Assembly (NCBI GenBank): GCA_965216365.1
Contig: CBDCFT010000015.1
Span: 1 to 64,000, forward strand
Length of the DNA: 64,000 nt
From: CBDCFT01 sp965216365
GTDB taxonomy: Bacteria > Pseudomonadota > Gammaproteobacteria > Arenicellales > CBDCFT01
Direction: 5' to 3'
Both the position numbers and the translations under genes were made by a program. The first letter of the stretch is position 1, and each line of letters opens with the position of its first letter. The notes under the pieces are model-generated. The model had not been told where the DNA came from and did not search any database. It was given only the letters and a program-made list of their open reading frames with translations. Below are positions 16,863 through 26,350 of the stretch, piece after piece.

Positions 16863-16894
16863 TCGCACGCTCTAACCATCTGAGCTACATAGCC
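16818..16894 (-). tRNA. tRNA-Met (CAT)
   Basis: A 77-base cloverleaf on the minus strand with encoded CCA: acceptor GGCTATG/CATAGCC, D-arm TAGCTCAGATGGTTAGAGC, anticodon stem GCGAC/TCGC carrying CAT in loop CTCATAA, and T-arm GGTGG/CCACC. The acceptor start GGCTA resembles elongator tRNA-Met. The anticodon stem resembles tRNA-Ile2(CAT), so an Ile2 identity with a lysidine-modified C34 cannot be excluded by eye. It is the integration target of the adjacent island. Confidence 0.9.
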
Positions 16895-17073
16895 ACTGGC
16901 GGGGTTCGCAAAGATACCGAAGTTGGGGCGTCAGGGCAAATGGGTTTGCGCGGCTAGTTTTTACTGGATGTGGGAAATTTACCTCGGACCGACCAGGAAC
17001 ATAAAACAGAATATTAAGATTTCGCCCTGCGGTCGAAATGACAAAATATTATAAATTGGCCTCTTGATGAAAG

Positions 17074-18165
17074 TTATACGTTGAATCGAAAATGCATGAC
17101 GTCGCCGTCCTGCACAATATAGTCCTTGCCCTCCAGTCGCAAACGGCCCGCGTCGCGTGATCCGGCTTCGCCGTTGTACTGCATGTAGTCGTTATAGGCA
17201 ATCGTTTCCGCGCGGATAAAACCGCGTTCGAAGTCGGTATGAATCACGCCTGCAGCCTGGGGTGCACTGACGCCGGTGCGAATAGTCCATGCACGTGCTT
17301 CGGTCGGCCCAGCGGTAAAGTATGTCTGCAAACCGAGCAGGTTATAGCCTGCACGGATAACGCGATTCAGGCCTGGCTCGGCAAATCCCATTTCATCGAG
17401 GAATATCTGTTTTTCCTCATCTTCCAAAGTAGACAATTCCTGTTCGATGGCTGCGCAGATAGCAATCACTTCAGCATTTTCCTTGTCGGCGTATTCAGTT
17501 ATTGCATCAAGGTGTTTATTACCGGTGAATCCTTCTTCACTGACGTTTGCGACATACATTACGGGTTTCATGGTTAACAAACACAGCGGCTTGAGACGCG
17601 TGTGGTCATCTTCGCTTAGTTCCAACGCACGCAGCGGCTCACCCTTGTCCAATTGCGTTTGTACGGTCAACAACAATTCTTTCAGCTTTAACGGTTCCTT
17701 CTGACCGGCGCGGGATGCTTTGTCTGCGCGCTCGATTGCTTTGGCCACCGTTTCCATATCGGCCAGCGCGAGTTCGGTATTTATGGTTTCGATATCGGCT
17801 ATTGGGTCGATCTGATTGGAAACGTGGGTAATGTTTTCATCTTCAAATGCGCGCACAACATGCGCTATCGCATCGACTTCACGAATGTGTGCCAGAAACT
17901 TGTTTCCCAGTCCTTCACCCTTGGATGCACCTGCAACCAGACCGGCAATGTCGACAAACTCCATAGCTGCCGGTATCACTTTTTTTGGATTAACGATGGC
18001 GGCGATTTTATCCAGTCGTTCGTCCGGCACTTCGACAATGCCGACGTTGGGTTCGATAGTACAAAATGGATAGTTCGCCGCATCCGCTCCGGAGCGTGTT
18101 AAAGCGTTAAATAATGTCGACTTACCAACATTAGGCAGACCGACGATGCCACATCGAAATCCCAT
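17074..18165 (-). CDS. ychF: Redox-regulated ATPase YchF (Obg family)
   Basis: A 363-residue TRAFAC-class P-loop NTPase. The P-loop GLPNVGKST is near residues 8-16, and switch/Walker B VDIAGLVAGASKGEG follows. At the base-recognition position it has NVSE instead of NKxD, the YchF feature giving ATP preference. A C-terminal TGS domain ends HFRFNV. It binds ribosomes and affects the oxidative stress response. It lies two bases after pth in a conserved operon. Confidence 0.97.
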   Translation of the reverse strand: MGFRCGIVGLPNVGKSTLFNALTRSGADAANYPFCTIEPNVGIVEVPDERLDKIAAIVNPKKVIPAAMEFVDIAGLVAGASKGEGLGNKFLAHIREVDAIAHVVRAFEDENITHVSNQIDPIADIETINTELALADMETVAKAIERADKASRAGQKEPLKLKELLLTVQTQLDKGEPLRALELSEDDHTRLKPLCLLTMKPVMYVANVSEEGFTGNKHLDAITEYADKENAEVIAICAAIEQELSTLEDEEKQIFLDEMGFAEPGLNRVIRAGYNLLGLQTYFTAGPTEARAWTIRTGVSAPQAAGVIHTDFERGFIRAETIAYNDYMQYNGEAGSRDAGRLRLEGKDYIVQDGDVMHFRFNV

Positions 18166-18167
18166 GA

Positions 18168-18770
18168 TTATTTTTCTTTCTTTGTCTTAGCGTTCGACTG
18201 TGTGTGCAATTCTGTCATAGCGACTTGATGTTCTCCGCGCAAGATGCGATCAAATTGCGCACGTGCACGATCAATAGACTCGCCAATCAATTTCTGGTCT
18301 TGCGCGTCTGGGCGTTTTAAAACATAACCAAGAACCTGATCGCTGTGACCGGGATGCCCGATACCGATGCGTAAACGCATGAAATTTTTGCTGCCTAATT
18401 TCTCGGCGATATCGGTTAAACCATTGTGCCCGCCGCAACCACCACCAGATTTGAGACGCACTACACCCGGCGGCAAATCCAGCTCGTCGTGTATCACTAA
18501 AATTTCTTCGACGGGAATTTTGTAAAACCGTGCGATGGCAGCAACTGCTTGTCCACTCAGGTTCATAAATGTTGTCGGTGCGATAAACCAGACCGTGTGA
18601 TTTTCAAAAGTTATACGTGCAACGTCCGCATTGAATTTCGATTCATTCGCAAAAGACAAACCGTAGTCCGAACACAAGGCGTGCAGAAACCAAAACCCTG
18701 CGTTGTGCCGGGTTTCGGCATATTTCGCGCCTGGATTGCCCAGACCGGCTACGAGTTGAATACCTGGCAA
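18168..18770 (-). CDS. pth: Peptidyl-tRNA hydrolase
   Basis: A 200-residue enzyme that releases peptides from peptidyl-tRNA dropped by ribosomes. Active-site and binding motifs are clear: GLGNPGAKYAETRHNAGFWF (catalytic His in ETRHNAG), TFMNLSGQAV, DELDLPPGV and GGCGGHNGL. Length is typical. The order rplY-pth-ychF is conserved in gammaproteobacteria. Confidence 0.97.
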   Translation of the reverse strand: MPGIQLVAGLGNPGAKYAETRHNAGFWFLHALCSDYGLSFANESKFNADVARITFENHTVWFIAPTTFMNLSGQAVAAIARFYKIPVEEILVIHDELDLPPGVVRLKSGGGCGGHNGLTDIAEKLGSKNFMRLRIGIGHPGHSDQVLGYVLKRPDAQDQKLIGESIDRARAQFDRILRGEHQVAMTELHTQSNAKTKKEK

Positions 18771-18791
18771 GATGATTTATCCGCCTAAGCT

Positions 18792-18815
18792 ATCGCGGCG
18801 AGGGCGCCGCTCCCA
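18792..18815. repeat. REP-like GC-rich palindrome
   Basis: ATCGCGGCGAGGGCGCCGCTCCCA with complementary GCGGCG/CGCCGC arms lies just upstream of pth. It belongs to the common dispersed gammaproteobacterial type TGGGAGCGGCGCCCTCGCCGCGA; a relative sits at 35621-35644. Confidence 0.65.
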
Positions 18816-18926
18816 TAAAATCTTGTCATTTGTTCACGCATGTTAATGCGTGGACATATCTTATCAAGCATGTTCCCGGTATACGTTGCGCTTCATCCAG
18901 GCCACACGGCGTGGGGAATCAAAAAG

Positions 18927-19016
18927 CTCCTTCCCCCTTGAGGGGGAAGGTCAGGAAGGGGGGGGAATAGATTCAATTACCCTCCCCCTAACCCCCTCCC
19001 ACAAGGGGAGGGGGAA
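18927..19016. repeat. C/G-run palindromic repeat unit
   Basis: Two head-to-head hairpins built from CCTTCCCCCTT/AGGGGGAAGG (18929-18950) and CCTCCCCC...GGGGAGGGGG (18980-19013), joined by a short AT-rich bridge. This is a widespread type of dispersed intergenic element in proteobacteria and not a gene. The surrounding 18816-19160 holds nothing else recognisable. Confidence 0.7.
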
Positions 19017-19161
19017 CGCGATACCGGATAGGAATAAGGTGAACACGACACTTGTCTTGCGTCATAGAATCTCCCGCAATAGGAGACACTTCCCGGGCCA
19101 AGTTTGATTGTTACAAATCATAGAATCGAATCGAAAATTATCTTGTATATTCTTAACATGA

Positions 19162-19199
19162 AAAAAGCGCGGCCACTCTAAACGAGCGCCGCGCTTTTT
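19162..19199 (-). terminator. rplY terminator
   Basis: A 12-bp perfect stem (AAAAAGCGCGGC with GCCGCGCTTTTT) around a 14-base loop. On the minus strand it is followed by T residues, 30 bases after the rplY stop. The A/T-flanked stem could also work in the other direction. Confidence 0.88.
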
Positions 19200-19228
19200 A
19201 CGAACGATTTACAGTTAGTGTGTAAAAC

Positions 19229-19927
19229 TTAGTCGTCGCCGGCGTCCGCATCCTCATCGGCAGGTGCTTCGCCCTCAGCGGCTTCCTCACCTTCTTCACC
19301 CTCAATCTCTTCGCCTTCAGCTTCTTCAAGGTCTTCTTCGATCTCGATCTTCGGCGGCACAATGGTGAAAACCGCGAGGTCTTCGGCATCTTCACGGGTC
19401 AAGGCGGTGATTTCAACGCCTTCGGGCACTTTCAGATCAGACAAATGCAACGATTCGTTCATACCAACACCGGAAACATCAATCTCAAGGTATTCTGGCA
19501 AATCTTTCGGCAAACAGGAAATTTCCGTTTCATTAATCAGGTGCGAAATAATACCAGCATCGATCTTGACGCCCGGCGCATCTTCTTCGCCTACAAAGTG
19601 AACCGGCACGCTGATACTGATTTTTTCGGTCGCGCTGACGCGTTGCAAATCCACATGCAGGATGCGTGGTTTGTGCGCGTGCACCTGCACGTCGCGTAAA
19701 ATCACCTGGCCGGAACTACCCATTCCCTTTAGGTCAATCAACGCCGATTGAAACGCTTCTATACGCAGCTTATGAAACAACTCATCGTGATCGACCACGG
19801 CGTTAACGTTATCTTTACCTGCACCGTAAATTACCACGGGAACTTTGCCTTCACGCCGCAAACGTCGGCTCGCGCCCGTTCCCAAAGCATCACGTGGTTG
19901 TAAATTCAATTCGAATCCAGTACTCAT
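19229..19927 (-). CDS. rplY: 50S ribosomal protein L25/CTC (long form)
   Basis: A 232-residue CTC-type L25. It has an N-terminal 5S-rRNA-binding L25 domain (residues about 5-95, with LNLQPRDALGTGASRRLRREGKVP), a TL5-like C-terminal domain (to about 190) and a strongly acidic Glu/Asp/Ala tail. It sits between prs and pth as in many gammaproteobacteria and ends at a clear terminator. Confidence 0.95.
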   Translation of the reverse strand: MSTGFELNLQPRDALGTGASRRLRREGKVPVVIYGAGKDNVNAVVDHDELFHKLRIEAFQSALIDLKGMGSSGQVILRDVQVHAHKPRILHVDLQRVSATEKISISVPVHFVGEEDAPGVKIDAGIISHLINETEISCLPKDLPEYLEIDVSGVGMNESLHLSDLKVPEGVEITALTREDAEDLAVFTIVPPKIEIEEDLEEAEGEEIEGEEGEEAAEGEAPADEDADAGDD

Positions 19928-20006
19928 TTTAAATCTCCTGTCTCTACTGTCACTCGCCGGGTAAATTCAATACACCCGTATCATTATAAAAATAACTCGC
20001 TAAAAC

Positions 20007-20957
20007 CTAATCAATAAACAACGAACTGACCGAATCCTCCGATGCGATACGACGCATGGCTTCGGCCAGTAATTCCGCTACACTCAACTGACGTATCTTG
20101 CTGCACTGCTGACCCTCTTCACTCAACGGAATGGTATTGGTCACCACTACTTCGTCCAGCTCCGAGTTGTTAATTCGCTCAATCGCCGAACCGGACAATA
20201 CTGCGTGTGTACAACACGCAGTCACTTGTATCGCACCTGCTTCTTTCATGGCGCTGGCGGCTTCACATAATGTGTTTGCGGTATCCACCATGTCATCCAC
20301 CAGCACGCAGGAGCGGTCACTCACATCGCCGATAATATGCATCACCTTGGCTTCGTTTGCCTTGGGCCACCGCTTGTCGATGATGGCCAAATCCGCTTCC
20401 AGATTTTTTGCCATCGCCCGCGCGCGCACAACACCACCGACATCCGGTGACACCACCATGACCCGTTCGGGCTGCTGGCGCCATACTTCACTGAGCAATA
20501 CCGGCGACGCGTAAATATTATCCGTCGGTATATCAAAAAATCCCTGGATTTGGTCAGCATGCAAATCCATGGTCAAAACCCTGTCCGCACCCGCCTGGCT
20601 GATCATGCTGGCGACCAGTTTCGCCGATATCGCGACACGCGCCGTGCGTGGCCGCCGATCCTGCCGGGCATAACCGAAATACGGAATCACCGCCGTGATG
20701 CGATAAGCCGACGAGCGACGAATGGCATCAATCATCACCAGCAATTCCATCAAGTTGTCATTGCTGGGTGAGCAGGTGGGCTGCACGATGAAAACATCCC
20801 TGCCGCGCACGTTCTCCATTATTTCGACGTTGACTTCACCATCGCTAAAACTGCCGACTTGCGCCTTGCCCAGACGCTGTCCTAAAAATTTAACGACTTC
20901 GCAGGCCAGAGCCGGATTGGCGTTACCGGCGAAAACCGCCATATCTTCAAAAGGCAA
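20007..20957 (-). CDS. prs: Ribose-phosphate pyrophosphokinase
   Basis: A 316-residue PRPP synthase feeding nucleotide, histidine and tryptophan synthesis. Motifs are FSDGEVNVEI, the flexible loop region YFGYARQDRR, DLHADQIQGFF, and the PRPP-binding loop VLVDDMVDTANT. The start is TTG at 20957: a GAGGA Shine-Dalgarno sequence lies 7 bases upstream of it, while the next ATG (20942) is too far away and would trim the conserved N-terminus. Confidence 0.97.
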   Translation of the reverse strand: MPFEDMAVFAGNANPALACEVVKFLGQRLGKAQVGSFSDGEVNVEIMENVRGRDVFIVQPTCSPSNDNLMELLVMIDAIRRSSAYRITAVIPYFGYARQDRRPRTARVAISAKLVASMISQAGADRVLTMDLHADQIQGFFDIPTDNIYASPVLLSEVWRQQPERVMVVSPDVGGVVRARAMAKNLEADLAIIDKRWPKANEAKVMHIIGDVSDRSCVLVDDMVDTANTLCEAASAMKEAGAIQVTACCTHAVLSGSAIERINNSELDEVVVTNTIPLSEEGQQCSKIRQLSVAELLAEAMRRIASEDSVSSLFID

Positions 20958-20989
20958 GTTGTTTTCCTCGTCTGTGTCGCGTCAGATGG

Positions 20990-21066
20990 TGGCTGGGGTG
21001 GGAGGATTCGAACCTCCGAATGCCGGAATCAAAATCCGGTGCCTTAGGCCACTTGGCTACACCCCA
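20990..21066 (-). tRNA. tRNA-Gln (TTG)
   Basis: A 77-base cloverleaf on the minus strand with acceptor TGGGGTG/CACCCCA, anticodon loop TTTTGAT carrying TTG, T-arm GGAGGTTCGAATCCTCC and encoded CCA. It occupies the usual place upstream of prs. Confidence 0.96.
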
Positions 21067-21180
21067 ATTGGATTTTGCTGTCGACTGGCTGTTTTCATTG
21101 CGCTCATTGCCCGGGTGCCAGACCACTTTGTGTCCGGCCCCCGAAAGGAGCGCGTATTTTGCTGGCGAGCGTATCGGGTG

Positions 21181-21960
21181 TCAATTCGCTGGCAGGTATA
21201 AACGGCTGTTTTTCGCCAATAATTCAGGGTTTATTGGTGATTTTGGCGAGGCAAACGCGGAATCCGGTGAGAGAATCCACTCACGCACGACCATTTTGAC
21301 CTTTAATACCCGGGTCGTTTCATCGCTGACATTCTCATCGTTATCCAGATTGTCCGGTCGCGCAGCAAATATTTTCACCGGTAAATCGAGCGGTTCAAAG
21401 TCATGATGCTCGACAAAATCAATTTCCCAGTCCATTTGTTTCAATACCGCCAGACGGCCGGACGGGTCTATTTCACCGGAATAAGCATAATCCGGCGTAG
21501 GTGCACCGGTCACCCAGAAGGCAATGGCCGCGAACGGCACACGCCAGCCGGTTTGCTCGTAAAACAATTCTTCGATGTTAGCGCCTGTCGCCTCGTTACC
21601 CTTGGCATCGACCAACTTGGCTTGCCCGCCATCTTCCGTTATGCGCACTCGGCCACCGCCGAACGGGCCATACATTTCCAGAAAATGCTTATCGCCGTTA
21701 CGTCGCCAGATCATGTTAGCGGTATCGGCCTTTTGTCCGCGTTGCACGGCGATGCGGCCGCGAATTTCCCAGCGACTGAATTCGGCCAGTGCTTGTTTTC
21801 GTTGCTGCCATGCCTGGGCCGGGTCTTCAACCGCTGAAGGCGCGGATTTCTTAAACGGGTTTTGCAGTGGCAGCGTTATACAACCGCCCAGATGCAAAAC
21901 CGCAACAACAATGAGCCAGGCCCGGTATCGGACCCTTCGCCCGCTCCATGGCGGGTTCAT
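21181..21960 (-). CDS. lolB: Outer-membrane lipoprotein receptor LolB
   Basis: A 259-residue lipoprotein with lipobox LGGC (Cys27). It has the LolB-type beta region: FSRWEIRGRIAVQRG, ANMIWRRNGDKHFLEMYGPFGGG, LVDAKG, and the helical insert around GWRVPFAAIAFWVTGAP. It takes lipoproteins from LolA and inserts them in the outer membrane. It is about 50 residues longer than the E. coli protein, with an unusual C-terminal extension after the core. Its ATG overlaps the TPR-lipoprotein stop by four bases. The ispE gene that normally follows is missing. Confidence 0.9.
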   Translation of the reverse strand: MNPPWSGRRVRYRAWLIVVAVLHLGGCITLPLQNPFKKSAPSAVEDPAQAWQQRKQALAEFSRWEIRGRIAVQRGQKADTANMIWRRNGDKHFLEMYGPFGGGRVRITEDGGQAKLVDAKGNEATGANIEELFYEQTGWRVPFAAIAFWVTGAPTPDYAYSGEIDPSGRLAVLKQMDWEIDFVEHHDFEPLDLPVKIFAARPDNLDNDENVSDETTRVLKVKMVVREWILSPDSAFASPKSPINPELLAKNSRLYLPAN

Positions 21961-23730
21961 TGTTTCAGCTTGCGAATGGTTTCGAGCAGAACTGCATTAT
22001 CGGGTGAAGATTTACGCCCTTTCTTCCAGATAGCCTCAGCACGACGCCGGTCACCGTTGACCCAGAACAATTCACCCAGATGCGCGGCAATCTCGGCATC
22101 CTCGCGCAAGGCGAATGCCCGTTCCAGATAATCGATGGCCAGTTCATGGTTACCCAAACGGTATTGCACCCAACCCATGCTGTCCATGATAAATGGATCA
22201 TCCGGGCGTAACTCCAGCGCTTTTGTAATCAGATCAAACGCTTCTTCATGACGGTCGGTTAGATCGGCCAGCGTATAACCCAACGCATTATAAGCATGTG
22301 CATTTTCCGGGTCCTGTTCGATCAATTTGCGCAAGTCACGCTCGTGCACGTCGACCAGTTTTAATTGCGCCGCGACTAATCCGCGTGCGTACAACAAATC
22401 GGCATTTTCAGGCAACTCTTGCAACGCTTTATCCAGAACACTTTTCGCTTCAGGCAAACGCTTGGCGTCGCGCAACACTTCTTCGCGCGCCAGAACCAAG
22501 CGCACTTGTTGCTCTTCGTTAACCCAGGAAATGTTTTGCAAATGATCCAGCGCAGTTTCTATCTCGCCGGATGCGGCCAGCACACCACCGATACGTACCT
22601 GGGCTTCGAAATAATGTTCATCGCCGGACACTTTTTTTAACCAGTTTTCAGCTTTTTCGTACTGCTTGCGTTCACGCGCGACCTGGCCAAGATAAAGCCG
22701 GGTCTGGTCGTGTTGCGGACGCTGCTCCAGGTGGCGTTCGAGAAACCGCGTCGCGTCTCGGTAGTCTTCCTCTTCGATACTGAGCAAGCCCGCGGCATAC
22801 AGGGCATCGGCATTACCCGGTTCGCGCTCGACCACTTCGGTGAACTGCGCCAACGCAGGCGGCACTTCATCCTGATCCAGCAACCAGCGCGCATAATTCA
22901 TGCGAAACACGTTGGCATCGGGGTTATCGCCGATAAACCGGATTGAAAATTCTCTTACCTGGTCATTTTTATTCTCCGATACGAGATTCGAAACTTTCGC
23001 CAGCGCGGCATCTTCCCAATCCGGTCGCAGGCGTAAGGCTTCGTCCAGCGACTGATCGACAACATCCAGTTTACGCATGCGGTTGGCCAGCAATGCTTTA
23101 GCAAAGTGCGCCTCCGCAACATCGGGATGCAGGCTAATCAATTCATCCATCACCGGCAACAGACCATCGGTTTGTTTCTGCCGCCCCATCATCTCGGCAA
23201 TGCGCCGGTAAGCCGACGCGACATCCGGTTCCGCCTTGCGAATCATTTGCACGAACAGTTCACGTGCTTCGTCACTACGGTCCAGTGCTACCAGGATTTG
23301 CGCTAACGAGTCATTAGCCGCATTGGATTCCGGTTCAATTGTGACCCACAGCCGCGCCATGTCTAATGCCTGTGGAAAATTTCCGGCGCGCAACGCACTG
23401 GCCGTCGCGCGTGCGACTACACGCGGATCGCGGGTGGCAAATGCGGCCCGTGATAACGCTTCGGTCGCGACATCCGGGTGTTCGTTTTGCTGCGCGATTT
23501 CCGCCAGCATTAAATCGTAGATCAACTCAGAACTCAGTTCGACATCCGGGAAACGCGGTTTTTTTCGTCGCTTCAGCTTGTGCTTCCGCCGGCTCAGCCT
23601 TATCCGCATCCGGTTGGACCGGTGTCTGCGCGCATCCGGCAAATACAAGAACCATGACCGCGATCATGCAAGCGATTAAATACCGCTGCAGGTGTGAGAA
23701 ATGTCCTTTTATGGTGGCGATCGCTGGCAT
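21957..23730 (-). pseudogene. TPR-repeat lipoprotein, frame broken at an A7 run
   Basis: A predicted lipoprotein of about 590 residues. The N-terminal part starts at ATG 23730 and carries a signal with lipobox FAGC (residues 30-33). A Pro/Ala/Glu linker follows, then many TPR units (for example AHAYNALGYTLADLTDRHEEA) up to the C-terminus. The frame breaks at a run of seven A on the coding strand (23565-23559); six would restore it (ATKK|PRFPDVEL). Upstream of lolB, large TPR lipoproteins are common in gammaproteobacteria and may assist envelope assembly. Sequence error is most likely, but slippage or phase variation at A7 is possible. Confidence 0.82.
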
Positions 23731-24005
23731 AAATTTACTGTTTAACCGTTTACTAATGTGATTTGAGCTGCCGGGAACGAAAATCTCGCGGTCAGCGCAT
23801 AATTTTAACGTAACTCGGGCTGGAAACGGCAATTTGACGCAACAATTGTTGAAGTACCCATGTCTTTTTGACCACTTTGACTTGAGAATAGTGCGCCCAA
23901 AGAATTGCACTGGATCAAAAATATGGCTTTACGCGCTTGACACGACACCGCGAACCGGCAAAATGACGGCGAAAACTGCGTATTAATAAAGAAATTTATC
24001 AGGAA

Positions 24006-25262
24006 ATGCACCTCTTAGCCGTTGGCCTCAACCATAAGTCCGCTCCTGTCGCCGTACGCGAACGGGTGGCGCTGGCCGGCGACCAGATTGTGGATGCGGC
24101 CAGGGATTTAACCCAAACCAGCGATATTACGGAAACCACGATTGTCTCGACCTGCAACCGCACGGAGATTTATTGCCGTCAGGACGATTTGCATCCGCCC
24201 TCTGTGCAGGACTGGATTTGCAGCTACAGCGGCCTGCAAACCCAGGATTTAACCCAGCATATTTATCATTACCCGGACGAGCAGGCGGTAAAACACGCAT
24301 TCCGGGTGGCGTCAGGACTCGACTCCATGGTGTTGGGTGAACCGCAAATCCTCGGTCAAATGAAAGACGCCTTCGCCAGCGCGAGTGAGGCAGGCACGAC
24401 CGGAAAAATCCTCAATCGTTTGTTTCAAAACACCTTCACCGTTGCCAAACAGGTGCGTACCGATACCGCAATCGGTGCCAGTGCCGTGTCGGTGGCGTAT
24501 GCCGCGGTAGAACTCGCCAAACGTATTTTCGCCGAACTCTCATCGAAAACCGTATTGTTGATCGGCGCCGGCGAAACCATGGAACTGGTGGCGCGACACC
24601 TGCGTGAAAACGGCGTGCGGCGCGTGATCGTGGCGAACCGCTCCATCGACCGCGCCCAGACCCTGGCCGCAGGAACAGAAGGCGAAGCCATTTCCCTTGC
24701 GCAAATGCCGGGTCGTTTACATGAAGCGGATATCGTTGTCTCCTCAACCGCTAGCACCCTGCCGATACTCGGCAAGGGTGCGATGGAAAGCGCGTTGCGC
24801 AAACGCAAACACCGGCCGATGTTTTTGGTCGACATCGCCGTACCACGGGATATCGAACCACAGGTCAGCGAGTTGCGCGATGTGTTTTTGTATACGGTGG
24901 ATGATCTCGAAGGCATTATTGATCGCAACCTGAGTGCACGTCACGAGGCGGCACTGGAAGCAGAAAAAATTATTGATCTTGAAGTCGTGCGTTTTATGCG
25001 CTGGCTGCGTTCTCTGGAATCCGTGCCTACTATTCGCGAACTGCGCAGTAATGTTCAAACCATTTCGGAACAGGAACTGGAGCAAGCCAAGCGGCGTCTC
25101 GCGAAGGGTGACGATCCGGAACAGATTCTGGAACACCTTGCACGTTCACTGACAAATAAATTTACTCACGCACCGAGTAACGCGTTGAAAGATGCCGCTC
25201 ACCTTGGCGGTTCGGGCTTGCTGCATGCGGCCCGTAAATTGTTCGATCTAGAAGAATCTTAA
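24006..25262 (+). CDS. hemA: Glutamyl-tRNA reductase
   Basis: A 418-residue first enzyme of C5-pathway tetrapyrrole synthesis, reducing Glu-tRNA to glutamate-1-semialdehyde. The catalytic Cys50 is in STCNRTEIY. SGLDSMVLGEPQILGQ marks the substrate domain and LLIGAGETMELVARHL the NADPH-binding site, followed by a C-terminal dimerisation helix. It is divergent from the lolB cluster and runs into prfA and prmC, the classic hemA-prfA-prmC order. Confidence 0.97.
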   Translation: MHLLAVGLNHKSAPVAVRERVALAGDQIVDAARDLTQTSDITETTIVSTCNRTEIYCRQDDLHPPSVQDWICSYSGLQTQDLTQHIYHYPDEQAVKHAFRVASGLDSMVLGEPQILGQMKDAFASASEAGTTGKILNRLFQNTFTVAKQVRTDTAIGASAVSVAYAAVELAKRIFAELSSKTVLLIGAGETMELVARHLRENGVRRVIVANRSIDRAQTLAAGTEGEAISLAQMPGRLHEADIVVSSTASTLPILGKGAMESALRKRKHRPMFLVDIAVPRDIEPQVSELRDVFLYTVDDLEGIIDRNLSARHEAALEAEKIIDLEVVRFMRWLRSLESVPTIRELRSNVQTISEQELEQAKRRLAKGDDPEQILEHLARSLTNKFTHAPSNALKDAAHLGGSGLLHAARKLFDLEES

Positions 25263-25263
25263 C

Positions 25264-26349
25264 TTGAATCCGACGTTGCACGTCAAGCTCGAGCGACTCG
25301 CCGAGCGGCGCGAGGAAATTAACGCACTGTTATCCGACCCCTCCGTGTTCGAAGAACAAAATCGTTTTCGGGATTTGTCTATCGAGTTATCCGACATTAC
25401 GCCGGTCGTAGAAGAGTACGAACGTTTTAATGAATTGTCCGAGGAACTGGAACAGACTCGCGTCATGGTGGACGACAGCGACCCATCGATTCGTAAAATG
25501 GCACAGGAAGAGTTGCCGGCGCTGGAGCAAGCGATCGCAACACATCAAACCAATTTACAAAAATTATTGTTACCGAAAGATCCCAACGATGACCGTAATA
25601 TATTTCTGGAAATTCGGGCGGGTACCGGTGGCGACGAAGCGGCTATTTTTTCCGGCGACTTGTTTCGCATGTACTCAGCCTTCGCTGAATCGCAGAAATG
25701 GAAGGTAGAAGTAATCAGCCAGAGCCTGGGCGAGCACGGCGGTTACAAGGAAATCATCAGCCGCATTATCGGTCGTGGTGCGTATTCAAAACTTAAATTC
25801 GAATCCGGCGCGCACCGTGTACAGCGGGTGCCCGAAACCGAAACCCAGGGACGTATTCATACATCCGCCTGCACGGTGGCGGTATTGGCGGAGGCGGACG
25901 ATATCGAAGAAGCCGAAATCAATCCTGCCGAGTTGCGGGTGGATACGTTTCGTGCATCCGGTGCCGGCGGGCAACACGTGAATAAAACCGATTCCGCCAT
26001 TCGTCTGACCCATTTACCGACAGGTATCGTTGTTGAGTGCCAGGACGAGCGATCGCAGCATAAAAACCGCGCGCGTGCTATGTCGATATTAAAAGCACGT
26101 TTGCTGGAAGAGGAAACCCGCAAACAACAACAGGAAGAGGCGGAAACCCGGCGCAACCTGGTCGGCAGCGGCGACCGCTCGGAACGCATACGAACCTATA
26201 ACTATCCCCAAGGGCGAGTGACGGATCACCGCATCAATTTGACGCTATACAAACTCGACGAAATTCTTGCCGGTGATTTGATTCAGGTGATTGACCCGTT
26301 GATTTCAGAATACCAGGCCGACCAACTCGCGGCATTATCCGGGGAATAA
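25264..26349 (+). CDS. prfA: Peptide chain release factor 1
   Basis: A 361-residue RF1 reading UAA and UAG. The GGQ motif is in ASGAGGQHVNKTDSAIR. The stop-recognition tripeptide region reads RVPETETQGRIHTSA (PET where E. coli has PAT). The start is TTG one base after the hemA stop, and the N-terminus NPTLHVKLERLAERREEI aligns with the family. It is modified by PrmC, encoded next. Confidence 0.97.
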   Translation: MNPTLHVKLERLAERREEINALLSDPSVFEEQNRFRDLSIELSDITPVVEEYERFNELSEELEQTRVMVDDSDPSIRKMAQEELPALEQAIATHQTNLQKLLLPKDPNDDRNIFLEIRAGTGGDEAAIFSGDLFRMYSAFAESQKWKVEVISQSLGEHGGYKEIISRIIGRGAYSKLKFESGAHRVQRVPETETQGRIHTSACTVAVLAEADDIEEAEINPAELRVDTFRASGAGGQHVNKTDSAIRLTHLPTGIVVECQDERSQHKNRARAMSILKARLLEEETRKQQQEEAETRRNLVGSGDRSERIRTYNYPQGRVTDHRINLTLYKLDEILAGDLIQVIDPLISEYQADQLAALSGE

Positions 26350-26350
26350 A

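Noticed and set aside
9193..16894. Prophage
   Set aside because: Although flanked by tRNA-derived repeats, the region has no integrase, capsid, tail, lysis or replication genes.
18927..19016. CRISPR array
   Set aside because: The repeats are two inverted palindromes, not regularly spaced direct repeats with spacers.
18850..19107. 85-codon frame upstream of pth
   Set aside because: It reads through the C/G-run palindromic repeat; a typical false frame of this element.
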